Assembly: GCA_001295865.1 (NCBI GenBank)
Contig: LJHW01000035.1
Coordinates: 19,021-83,020 of the forward strand
DNA length: 64,000 nt
Direction: 5' to 3'
Origin: a beta proteobacterium AAP65
Lineage (GTDB): Bacteria; Pseudomonadota; Gammaproteobacteria; Burkholderiales; Burkholderiaceae_C
Shown piece after piece: positions 46,563 through 54,709 of this stretch. Position numbers and translations under genes: made by a program. The first letter of the stretch is position 1. Each line of letters begins with the position of its first letter. The notes under the pieces are model-generated. The model had not been told where the DNA came from. It made no database searches and saw nothing but the letters and a program-made list of their open reading frames with translations.

Positions 46563-47521
46563 TGCGCGCCATGCTGACCTTGCCTGCAGGCAACGCCATC
46601 TGCTACTCGGGCTACCGCGAAGGCCAGAGCCCCGACAGCCGCGTCTACCCCTCGGTGGCGCAGATCCGCGAAGACCTGCACCTGCTGCTGCGCCAATGGC
46701 GCCTGATCCGGCTGTACGACTGCAGCCTGCACGCCGAACGTGTGCTGCAGGTGATCGAAGAAGACGGCCTGCCCATGCAGGTGATGCTGGGCGCCTACCT
46801 CGGCCCCGAGATGAACAACTTCGGCTGCCCCTGGGGCGGCACCTACAGCGAAGACAAGCTCGAAGCCAGCCGGCTGGAGAACCAGGCCGAGCTGCAGCGC
46901 CTGATCGCGCTCGCCAAGCGCTACCCCGGCATCGTGTTCTCGGTGGCCGTGGGCAACGAGGCCACGGTCGATTGGACCGACCACTACGTGCCGGTGCCAA
47001 AGATGGTGGAGTACGTGCGCCGCGTGAAGGCCGCCGTGCGCCAGCCGGTGACTTTCTGCGAGAACTACGTGCCCTGGCAGCACAAGCTGCGCGAGCTGGT
47101 GGCCGAGCTCGACTTCATCTCGCTGCACACCTACCCGGTGTGGGAATACAAACACATCCACGAGGCGCTGGACTACACCAAGGCCAACGTGCACAGCGTG
47201 GCCAGCCTCTACCCCGGCAAGCCCGTGGTCATCACCGAGGCCGGCTGGTGCACCAACAGCAACGGCCGAGGCATGCACGCCGAGCACGCGGTGCAGGAAC
47301 TGCAGGCGATTTACTACCAGGACCTGATGGACTGGACACGCGCCGAGGGCCTGCTGTGTTTCGTGTTCGAGGCTTTCGACGAGCCCTGGAAGGGTTCCAG
47401 CGACCCGCTGGAGCCCGAGAAGCATTGGGGCCTGTTCACCGTGGACCGCCGGCCCAAGCTGGTGATGCAGCCGCTGTACCCCGAACTGGCGCCACCCGCC
47501 GCCACCGAAAGCCCCGCATGA
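46559..47521 (+). CDS. GH17 glucanase B, cytoplasmic
   Basis: A 320-residue GH17 protein, no signal. It starts with MMRAMLTLPAGNAICYSGYREGQSP. The acid/base is E134 in VAVGNEATVDW and the nucleophile is E227 in VITEAGWCTNSNG; FEAFDEPWKGSSDP follows. It is a different subtype from glucanase A, being closer in these motifs to the secreted GH17 at 52936. Four-base overlaps join it on both sides (ATGA at 46559 and ATGA at 47518), so it is made in step with the glucanase A and the transporter fusion. Confidence 0.88.
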   Translation: MMRAMLTLPAGNAICYSGYREGQSPDSRVYPSVAQIREDLHLLLRQWRLIRLYDCSLHAERVLQVIEEDGLPMQVMLGAYLGPEMNNFGCPWGGTYSEDKLEASRLENQAELQRLIALAKRYPGIVFSVAVGNEATVDWTDHYVPVPKMVEYVRRVKAAVRQPVTFCENYVPWQHKLRELVAELDFISLHTYPVWEYKHIHEALDYTKANVHSVASLYPGKPVVITEAGWCTNSNGRGMHAEHAVQELQAIYYQDLMDWTRAEGLLCFVFEAFDEPWKGSSDPLEPEKHWGLFTVDRRPKLVMQPLYPELAPPAATESPA

Positions 47522-49893
47522 ACGCACCCGCCGCCACCGCCGCAGCCCACAAGGTGCCTTTCGCTCACAAGGTCGCTTTCGGCCTGGGCATGCTGGCCAA
47601 CCAGATGTTCCCGGCGGCGCTGGGCATCTTCATGGTGGTGCTGGTGCAGGACATGGGCTTCCCCGGCTGGATGTGGGGCGTGCTCTTTTTCCTGCCGCGT
47701 GTGTTCGATTCGGTCACCGACCCCATCATGGGGTTCATCTCCGACAACACTCGTTCGCGCTGGGGGCGGCGCAAGCAGTACGTGTTGATCGGCGCCGTGG
47801 TCATGGGCATCAGCTTCGTGGCCATGTGGCAGCTGTACCGCGAAGACGGCATTCCCTACAACTTCGTCTACTTCCTGTGCTGGTCTTTCGTGTTCTACAC
47901 GGGGCTCACGCTCTTCAGCATTCCGTACGTGGCCATGGGCTACGAGATGAGCGACGACTTCCACGAGCGCACCAGCATCATGGCCGTGGCGCAGTGGATA
48001 GGCCAGTGGGCCTGGGTCATCGCGCCCTGGTTCTGGGTGGTGATGTACGACCCCAGCTGGTTCAAGAATGCCGACACCGCCACGCGCACGCTCTCGGTGT
48101 GGGTGGGCGTGATCTGCATGCTGCTGGCCATGGTGCCGGCGCTCTTCCTGCCCAGCCGCTCGAGCAAGGACGACACGCACCTCGTGCCGCTGACGCTGGG
48201 CAACGTGGGCGGCGGCCTGCGCGAGATCCTGCAGGGCTTCAAGGAGGCGCTGAGCTCGGCGCCCTTCCGCAAGCTGTGTTTTTCCACCTTCCTGATCTTC
48301 AACGCCTTCAACACGGTGGCGGCGTTTTCGTTCTTCATCGTCGTCTACCACCTGTTCGGCGGCAACGCGCCGGCGGCCGGCATCTGGCCCACGCTCTTCG
48401 GCAGCGTGGGGGCGCTCATCACCACCTTCGCCGTCATTCCCACCGTGGCGTGGATGTCCGGGAAGATGGGCAAGAAAAACGCCTTCATGGTCTCGCAGGG
48501 CATCTCGCTCATCGGCTACGTGCTGCTGTGGTTCCTGATGGTGCCGGGCAAGCCGTGGATGTTCATGTTCGCGCTGCCGTTTTTCAGCTTCGGCATCGGC
48601 GGCCTGTTCACGCTGATGATGAGCATGACGGCCGACGTGTGCGACCTCGATGAGCTCGCCACAGGCAAGCGCCGCGAGGGCATCTTCGGCGCCATCTACT
48701 GGTGGATGGTGAAGTTCGGCTTCGCCATCGCCGGGCTGCTCAGCGGCGCCATCATGTCGGTGGTGGCCTTCACGCCCGGCGCTGCGGTGCAGCCTGAAGG
48801 CGCCGTGGACGGGCTGCGCTTCTTCTACTCGGGCGTGCCCATCCTGGGCACGTTGTTGGCGATGTGGATCATGCGCAACTACGACCTCGACGAGGCCCGC
48901 GCCGCGGAGGTGCACGCGGAGCTCGAACGCCGCAAGCAGCGCCTGGCCGGTGCCGGCAGCGGCGGTGCCTCGGGGGCCGGCGCGCGCACCTGGTTGCGCG
49001 ACCACGGGCTCGAACTGCTGGAGAACCAACGCTCCGCCCTGGCCCATTGCAGCGGCGCCGAACTGCAGGCCCGCTTCAACGAACAGCGCGCCGAGCGCCT
49101 CTACGGCCTGTGTTTCAGCGCCTACGCGCGCGGGCAGGGAGCGGGTGATGTGCTGCCGCCTTCGCAGGTGCGGCGCCGTGTGGCGCTGCTGGCGCCGCAC
49201 ACACGCTGGCTGCGTTCTTTTTCATGCACCGAGGGCCACGAGCTCATCCCCAGCCTGGCGCGCGAGCATGGCCTGAAGACGATGGTGGGCGCGTGGATCA
49301 GCGCCGACCGCGAACGCAACGAACGCGAGATCCACAGCCTCATCACGCTGGCCCAGGCCGGGCGTGTGGACATCGCCGTGGTGGGCAACGAGGTGCTGCT
49401 GCGTGACGAGCTGCCCGAAGCCGAACTGCTGGGCTACATCCAGCGTGTGAAAGAGGCCGTGCCGGAAGACGTGCGCGTGGGCTGCGTCGACGCCTATTAC
49501 GTCTTCCTGCAGCGGCCGGCCCTGGTGGCGGCCTGCGATGTGCTGCTGCCCAACTGCTACCCCTTCTGGGAGGGGGCGGAGATCGCGTGGGCCGCGCACT
49601 ACCTCAAGCGCATGCACGCGCTGGTGCAGGCCGCCGGCGGCGAGAAGCCGGTGATCCTGGCCGAGACCGGCTGGCCCGGCGCCGGCCAGCCCGTGGGTGC
49701 CGCGGTGCCCTCGGCCGAAAACGCGATGCGCTACTTCGTCGACGTGCAGACCTGGGCGCGGCGCGAAGGTGTGAAGGTCTTCCATTTTTCATCGTTCGAC
49801 GAACCCTGGAAGCGGCAGCCCGAGGGCGAGGTGGGCACGCAGTGGGGCTTGTGGGATGCCGACGAAAAGCCCAAGTACGGGGCCGCGGCATGA
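47518..49893 (+). CDS. GPH-family sugar symporter fused to a C-terminal GH17 domain
   Basis: A 791-residue protein. Residues about 10-451 form a 12-span GPH/MelB-type sugar:cation symporter, with the signatures RVFDSVTDPIMGFISDNTRSRWGRRKQ and MTADVCDLDELATGKRREGIFGAIYWWMVK. A charged helix (about 452-478), a Gly/Ala/Ser linker (about 478-492) and a short helical stretch lead to a full GH17 domain (about 515-791) with E625 in VVGNEVLLRDE and E716 in LAETGWPGAG. Both termini of such transporters face the cytoplasm, so the glucanase should sit at the exit of the transport path. No stop, frameshift or internal Met start is seen at the junction. The gene overlaps both neighbours. Confidence 0.93.
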   Translation: MNAPAATAAAHKVPFAHKVAFGLGMLANQMFPAALGIFMVVLVQDMGFPGWMWGVLFFLPRVFDSVTDPIMGFISDNTRSRWGRRKQYVLIGAVVMGISFVAMWQLYREDGIPYNFVYFLCWSFVFYTGLTLFSIPYVAMGYEMSDDFHERTSIMAVAQWIGQWAWVIAPWFWVVMYDPSWFKNADTATRTLSVWVGVICMLLAMVPALFLPSRSSKDDTHLVPLTLGNVGGGLREILQGFKEALSSAPFRKLCFSTFLIFNAFNTVAAFSFFIVVYHLFGGNAPAAGIWPTLFGSVGALITTFAVIPTVAWMSGKMGKKNAFMVSQGISLIGYVLLWFLMVPGKPWMFMFALPFFSFGIGGLFTLMMSMTADVCDLDELATGKRREGIFGAIYWWMVKFGFAIAGLLSGAIMSVVAFTPGAAVQPEGAVDGLRFFYSGVPILGTLLAMWIMRNYDLDEARAAEVHAELERRKQRLAGAGSGGASGAGARTWLRDHGLELLENQRSALAHCSGAELQARFNEQRAERLYGLCFSAYARGQGAGDVLPPSQVRRRVALLAPHTRWLRSFSCTEGHELIPSLAREHGLKTMVGAWISADRERNEREIHSLITLAQAGRVDIAVVGNEVLLRDELPEAELLGYIQRVKEAVPEDVRVGCVDAYYVFLQRPALVAACDVLLPNCYPFWEGAEIAWAAHYLKRMHALVQAAGGEKPVILAETGWPGAGQPVGAAVPSAENAMRYFVDVQTWARREGVKVFHFSSFDEPWKRQPEGEVGTQWGLWDADEKPKYGAAA

Positions 49894-50831
49894 AGCCCGC
49901 CGCCCAGGGCCGCGCGCTGGCGGTCTTGGCCTGCCTGGTGCAACTGGCCGGGTGTGGCGGTGGCGGCGGTGGCAGCAGCCCCAGCCCCGCACCGCCCGTG
50001 GCCGCGCCGGCGCCACCCCCGCCCGTGGCGGCGCCCTCGCCGCCGGCTGCGCCATCGCCACCCGCGGCGCCGCCTGTGGCCGCCCCCACGGGTGCGGTGC
50101 CGGCGGGCTACCGCCTCGTGTGGTCTGACGAGTTCGACCTGCCCGGCCTGCCCGACGCCACACGCTGGGCCTACGACACCGAGCGCAACCGCCTGGGCTG
50201 GTGGAACAACGAGCGCCAGTACTACGCGGCCGCACGTTTCCAGAACAGCGTGGTCGAGGGCGGCCGGCTGCTCATCACCGCGCGGCGCGAGGCTTTGTCG
50301 CAGCTGCCCGACTGGGGCGGCCAGGCCTACAGCTCGGCCCGGCTCATCACGCGCGGCAAAGCGGCCTGGACCTATGGCTACTTCGAGATCCGCGCCAAGA
50401 TGCCCTGCGGCACCGGCACCTGGCCTGCCATCTGGATGTTGGGGACCGGTGGGGTGTGGCCGGATGACGGCGAGATCGACATCCTCGAACACGTGGGCCG
50501 CACACCGGGCGAGATTCTTGGCACGGTGCACACGCCCATCACCGGCGGCAGCGGCAACGGTTCACGCACCGCGCTGCCCAGCGCCTGCTCCGCCTTCAAC
50601 GATTACCAGCTGCACTGGACGGCCGATGAAATCGCCATCGGCGTCAACGGCACGGTGTACCACCGCTACCGCAACCCGCGCACCGGCCGCGCGGCCTGGC
50701 CTTTTGACGCGCCGCAGTACCTGCTGCTGAACATCGCGGTGGGCGGCACGCTGGGTGGCGCGGTGGACGACAGCATCTTCCCGCGCACGCTGGAGGTGGA
50801 GCATGTGCGGGTGTGGCAGGCGCCCGGGTAA
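49890..50831 (+). CDS. GH16 glucanase lipoprotein
   Basis: A 313-residue protein. A lipoprotein signal (LVQLAGC lipobox, about 1-22) is followed by a Gly/Ser run and a Pro/Ala-rich linker (about 29-70), then the GH16 domain from YRLVWSDEFD. The catalytic motif is E195-I-D197-I-L-E200 in DGEIDILEHVG. Membrane-anchored in the periplasm or displayed outside. It starts inside the fusion gene stop (ATGA at 49890), which places a secreted enzyme in the same message as the cytoplasmic ones. Confidence 0.9.
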   Translation: MKPAAQGRALAVLACLVQLAGCGGGGGGSSPSPAPPVAAPAPPPPVAAPSPPAAPSPPAAPPVAAPTGAVPAGYRLVWSDEFDLPGLPDATRWAYDTERNRLGWWNNERQYYAAARFQNSVVEGGRLLITARREALSQLPDWGGQAYSSARLITRGKAAWTYGYFEIRAKMPCGTGTWPAIWMLGTGGVWPDDGEIDILEHVGRTPGEILGTVHTPITGGSGNGSRTALPSACSAFNDYQLHWTADEIAIGVNGTVYHRYRNPRTGRAAWPFDAPQYLLLNIAVGGTLGGAVDDSIFPRTLEVEHVRVWQAPG

Positions 50832-50926
50832 AGCGCCGGGCCCCCCCTTGGTTCGCGGGGTGCCGTGAGCCACGGCGCCGCAGGAACTGGCGTAAGGGAA
50901 CAGACCCACACACCGAGGATTCCGCC

Positions 50927-51526
50927 ATGGCCACGTCACGCATGACTTTCGCCCTTCTGATGATGGCCGCCGCGGCCCCCGCGCACGCGGCGCTCATCCA
51001 GGGGCCGAGCTACCTCCAGGCCTCGACCGCCCTGCCGGCGTGCGAGGTGTCCACCTGCGCCGGCTACGGCCTGAACATCAACGAGATCGCCGACGGCAGC
51101 ACCGCCAATTTCAACGGCTGGGCGGGGCAGACGGGGCTGCTGGGCACCATCCGGATCGACCTGCTGGGCAGCTTCGACCTCAGCAGCTTCTCCTTGTGGA
51201 ACGACGTCAACGTCAGCAACGAGGGTGTGCGCAGCTTCCGGCTGCACTTCTTCGACGAACTCGACCAGGCGCTGGGCTCGACCGCGACGCTGTCGGCGAT
51301 CAGCCAGGTGGGCCCGCAGGCCTACAGCCTGGGCACCGTGGGCGGCGTCAGCCGAGTCGACCTGCAAGTGCTGAGCGTGTCCGGGCGCATCGAGATCCGC
51401 GAAGTCGCCTTCAATGGCGAGGCCACCGGGGTGCAGGGCGTGCCCGAGCCGTCCAGCCTGGCCCTGGCCGGCTTGGGTCTGGCCCTGGCGGCGGCCCGCC
51501 GCGCCCGCGCACGGCAAGCCGGCTGA
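50927..51526 (+). CDS. PEP-CTERM secreted protein with discoidin-like domain
   Basis: A 199-residue protein. The signal peptide (about 1-22, LMMAAAAPAHA) precedes a beta-sandwich resembling an F5/8 type C fold (about 35-150, INEIADGSTANFNGWAGQTG, GTIRIDLLGSFDLSSFSLWND). The C-terminal PEP-CTERM sorting tail is VPEPSSLALAGLGLALAAARRARAR. The exosortase-type system removes this tail and places the protein outside. GAGGA precedes the ATG. It follows the GH16 lipoprotein by 95 bases. A glucan-binding surface role is an inference from position and fold. Confidence 0.82.
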   Translation: MATSRMTFALLMMAAAAPAHAALIQGPSYLQASTALPACEVSTCAGYGLNINEIADGSTANFNGWAGQTGLLGTIRIDLLGSFDLSSFSLWNDVNVSNEGVRSFRLHFFDELDQALGSTATLSAISQVGPQAYSLGTVGGVSRVDLQVLSVSGRIEIREVAFNGEATGVQGVPEPSSLALAGLGLALAAARRARARQAG

Positions 51527-51532
51527 ACCGGC

Positions 51533-51548
51533 ACCCGCGCCTGCGGGT
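51533..51548. terminator. Small hairpin between convergent genes
   Basis: ACCCGC-GCCT-GCGGGT is a perfect 6-bp stem between the PEP-CTERM stop (51526) and the GH30 stop (51548). It lies at the junction of two convergent units. No U-tract, so it is a weak terminator candidate. Confidence 0.4.
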
Positions 51549-52939
51549 CAGCCCGCGAAGCTGGCGATGCCGTGCCCCGGCACCTCGGCCACCGCCCAGC
51601 GCCCGTCGACGACGAGGTGGAAGCCCTGCGCAGCTTCGCTGCGGTTCAGCACCACCACCGCCACGCGCCCATCGGGGTTGCGCGCGGCCGTCACTTCCAG
51701 CACCTGCCTGGAAGCCGAGCACAGCACACGCTGGGCCCCCGGCTGCATGAAGCGCGCGAAGTGGCCCAGCGCGGCGTAGCTGCTCTGGAAGTGCAGCGCG
51801 GCGCGCCCAGCGTCCGCCAGGATCGGCGCGCTGCAGAAGTTGCCCACGTGGTTGGGGCCGCCGTGTTCGTCCAGCAGCAGGTTCCAGTCGATCCAGCCCA
51901 CCGTCCAGTGGTTCAGGTCCTGGATGAGGGCGCGCGCGTAGCGCTCGGCCAGGGCCCAGCTGCCGTGGTGCGGGCCGCCTTCCTGGCAGCCCTCGGTGAA
52001 GAGCAGTTGTTTGTCGGGCCAGGCCTCGTGCAGCTGCTGCACCTGCTCGAAGTGGTCTTCCACGTACCAGTGGAAACCGGCGCCCCAGACGTACTTCGCG
52101 GCCTCGGGGTCGGCGTAGACGGTGCCGGCGCGCTGCACCAGCTCGTCGCGGTTGTGGTCGTGCACGACGATCTTCACGTGCTGCAGGCCGGCGGCGTGCA
52201 GCGCGGGGCCGAGGTGGTCGCGCACGAAGTCGCGTTCTTCTTCGGCGCTGAAGATGCACGAGTCCCAGCGCTGCGTGGCCTGCGGTTCGTTCTGCACGCT
52301 CACGCCCCAGATCGGCACGCCCTCGGCCGCGTAGGCCTGGATGAACTTCACGTAGCACTGGGCCCAGGCGGCGCGGCACTCGGGCCGCAGCTGCCCGCCG
52401 CCGTTCATGCGGCCGTTGGTTTTCATCCAGGCTGGCGGGCTCCAGGGGGAGGCCAGCAGGCGGACAGGGCGGCCGGCCACACGCTGCGCGGCGTGGATCA
52501 GCGGCAGGATCGCCTGGCGGTCGCGCTCGATGTTGAAATGTTCGAGCGCGAAGTCGCCGTCAACATCCGCATGCGCGTAGTTGCCCAGCCCGAAGTCGCT
52601 GCTGCCCATGGGCACGCGGCACAGCGTGTAGCCATGGCCTTCGGTGGGTGAAAAACACGCGCGCAAGAAGGCGTCGGCCTGCGCCGGTGCCAGCTGCTGC
52701 CACACCGTGGCCGTGGCCTCGGTGAAGGCGCCGCCGAAACCCAGCAGGGTCTGCAGCCGGCGTGTGCTGTCCACGAACACCTGCGGCCCGCCGGGCGGCG
52801 GGCCGCTGTGCCAGGGCAGCGGCGGCTGCTCGGCCAGGCGCTCGCCGCTGTCGCGGCTGCTGCGCCAGTGGCGCAGCGCCTCTGGTGCCGCCGCGCCCGT
52901 CACCGGGCCCGTCACTGAACCCGCTATTGAACCCGTCAC
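51548..52939 (-). CDS. GH30 beta-glucosidase/glucanase
   Basis: A 463-residue GH30 protein. GFGGAFTEATATVWQQL opens the barrel. The acid/base is E218 in VQNEPQATQRWDSC and the nucleophile is E316 in LLFTEGCQEGG. A C-terminal beta domain follows. Bacterial GH30 enzymes in laminarin loci remove beta-1,6-linked glucose branches. The start is a GTG at 52939 that overlaps the GH17 stop (GTGA). The first 20 residues are a VTGS-AGS-VTGP-VTG repeat with several further GTG codons in frame, and no signal peptide is present, so cytoplasmic action is likely. Confidence 0.88.
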   Translation of the reverse strand: MTGSIAGSVTGPVTGAAAPEALRHWRSSRDSGERLAEQPPLPWHSGPPPGGPQVFVDSTRRLQTLLGFGGAFTEATATVWQQLAPAQADAFLRACFSPTEGHGYTLCRVPMGSSDFGLGNYAHADVDGDFALEHFNIERDRQAILPLIHAAQRVAGRPVRLLASPWSPPAWMKTNGRMNGGGQLRPECRAAWAQCYVKFIQAYAAEGVPIWGVSVQNEPQATQRWDSCIFSAEEERDFVRDHLGPALHAAGLQHVKIVVHDHNRDELVQRAGTVYADPEAAKYVWGAGFHWYVEDHFEQVQQLHEAWPDKQLLFTEGCQEGGPHHGSWALAERYARALIQDLNHWTVGWIDWNLLLDEHGGPNHVGNFCSAPILADAGRAALHFQSSYAALGHFARFMQPGAQRVLCSASRQVLEVTAARNPDGRVAVVVLNRSEAAQGFHLVVDGRWAVAEVPGHGIASFAG

Positions 52940-54693
52940 TTGGCCCAGTGGATGCCGTCGACCTGGATCTTCGGCAGCCCGGTGGTGTTCAACGGTTTGC
53001 CGGTGAACGAGTAGCGGTCGGCGATGATGAAGCGGAAGCTCACCAGCCGCAGGTCGAGCTTGGGGTTCGCGGCCAGGAAGGCCGAGACCGGGATGCTCAC
53101 CTGGCACCAGGTGTTGGTGTTGCAGTAGCCGTAGTCGCCAGGGCCGACCTGCAGGAAGGCTTCCTGCACGTCGCGGTCTTCGGTGTCGGTGCTGATGCCG
53201 ATCTCGATCTTGCCCGGGTAGCTGTCGCTCTTCACCGCGAAGTTCAGGCGCCCGTTGGCGTAGCCCGAGAGGTTGGCCGTGACACCGCTGCCCGAGTACA
53301 GGAACAGACCCCAGCCGAAGTTCACCGGGTTGGGCGTGATCTCGAAGCTGGTGCTGCCATCGCCCGGCGCACCGCCGGCCACGGTGGCGTAGCCCGTGGT
53401 CGCGAACGGGTCCCAGCGCAGGCCGGTGGCCACCTGTTCACCCGCCACCACCGCTTCGCTGAAGAGCGTGTAACGGTTGGCCGCCACCACGGTGCCCACG
53501 GTGGGCGCCACCCATTTCACGGCGTCGGCATCGGTGTAGGTGCCGGCCTCGCAGGCCCAGGTCACACCGCAGGTGCCCAGGCCCTGCACCACGTAGCGCG
53601 CTTCGCGGTTGGCGTTGAAGAGGCCCCAGCCGTCGTCGCCCTGTTTCCAGGGTTCGTCGAAGGCCTGGAAATAGAACATCGCCTGCGGCCCATTGCCGCG
53701 CCGGCCTTCGGCAGCCCAGGCCTGCAGCGCGTCGAAGTAGAGCTTCTGGTTCACTGGGTGGGCGCGGAAGGCGAGGTTGGGGCCGCCGGCGGTGTCCACC
53801 GCGCTCCAGCCCGTCTCGCCGATGATCATCGGCATGTTGGCCAGGCCGAGTTGGTCGAGCGCGGCGCGTGCCTTGCCAAACTGCTCTTTGGCCTCGGTGA
53901 TGCTGGCGGCGATCATGGCCTGCGCGCGCTGCGCCTCGGGCACGCTCTTCAGGCGCCAGTCCCATTCGCTCGGGTTGTAGAAGGTGTCCAGCACCGGGTA
54001 GGTGTGCACGGCCGCGAAGTCCACCACGTCGGTGATGACCTTGGGCACGCGCGACCAGAAGAGCCAGTTGTCGTCGGTGGTCACCGGCTGCTTGATGGCG
54101 TCACGCACGCTCTTGATGTAGCGCGCCATGATCACCGGGTCGACCTTGTGCGTGGACCACTCCACCATCGTCTCGTTGCCCACGCTGACCGCGGCCACGA
54201 TGGACTCGAAGCGCTTGGCGAGGTCGATGCACTTGGCCAGCTCTGAGAGGTTGGCGGCTTCGTCGGCCAGGCTGTTCACCGGGTTGGGGTAGGCGCCCAG
54301 CATCACCTTCAGGTCGAGGTTGTTGTCGCGGATGACGGTGAGCACCGTCTCGGCGAAGGCCGTGCTGCTGAAGAGGCGGATGGTGCCGATGCCGGTGGCC
54401 CGGATCAGCCGCAGGTCTTGCAGCACGTTGGCGGCGGTGATGACCTCGCTGCCCAGTTCCGACTCGTTGCGCGAGGTGCGGTAGGGCGAGTAGTTCACCG
54501 CGGCGCGCGTGGTGAATTCGGCGGGCAGGGCGCGGCGCTCGTTCACCGAGACGGGCGATTCGGTGTAGCCACCGCCGCCACAGGCGGTGAAGGTGGCGGC
54601 CACCGTCACCGTCATGGCAGCGATCAAGGCGGCACGTGCGCCCCGTGAGGCACGGCCGGCGCCGGGCAGCGTGTTCAACCAGTTGGACTTCAT
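52936..54693 (-). CDS. GH17 glucanase lipoprotein with C-terminal binding-like domain
   Basis: A 585-residue protein. The lipoprotein signal (LIAAMTVTVAATFTAC lipobox) precedes the GH17 barrel (about 60-400), with E174 in VSVGNETMVEW and E293 in IIGETGWSA. A second domain (about 430-585) is a beta-sandwich rich in aromatic residues (GWGLFLYSGSGVTANLSGYANGRL, GDYGYCNTNTWCQVSIPVSAFL). It resembles the galactose-binding-like ExoP/CBM folds, so it may bind glucan. It sits between the porin-like gene (16 bases upstream) and GH30 (4-bp overlap). Confidence 0.88.
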   Translation of the reverse strand: MKSNWLNTLPGAGRASRGARAALIAAMTVTVAATFTACGGGGYTESPVSVNERRALPAEFTTRAAVNYSPYRTSRNESELGSEVITAANVLQDLRLIRATGIGTIRLFSSTAFAETVLTVIRDNNLDLKVMLGAYPNPVNSLADEAANLSELAKCIDLAKRFESIVAAVSVGNETMVEWSTHKVDPVIMARYIKSVRDAIKQPVTTDDNWLFWSRVPKVITDVVDFAAVHTYPVLDTFYNPSEWDWRLKSVPEAQRAQAMIAASITEAKEQFGKARAALDQLGLANMPMIIGETGWSAVDTAGGPNLAFRAHPVNQKLYFDALQAWAAEGRRGNGPQAMFYFQAFDEPWKQGDDGWGLFNANREARYVVQGLGTCGVTWACEAGTYTDADAVKWVAPTVGTVVAANRYTLFSEAVVAGEQVATGLRWDPFATTGYATVAGGAPGDGSTSFEITPNPVNFGWGLFLYSGSGVTANLSGYANGRLNFAVKSDSYPGKIEIGISTDTEDRDVQEAFLQVGPGDYGYCNTNTWCQVSIPVSAFLAANPKLDLRLVSFRFIIADRYSFTGKPLNTTGLPKIQVDGIHWAK

Positions 54694-54709
54694 GGAGGGA
54701 GCCTCGATC

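Noticed and set aside
47518..49893. Fusion as an assembly or sequencing artefact
   Set aside because: The linker is a normal charged helix plus Gly/Ala/Ser stretch in one frame, without homopolymer runs. ATGA overlaps at both ends are intact. An artefact would be expected to disrupt one of these, although raw reads were not available.
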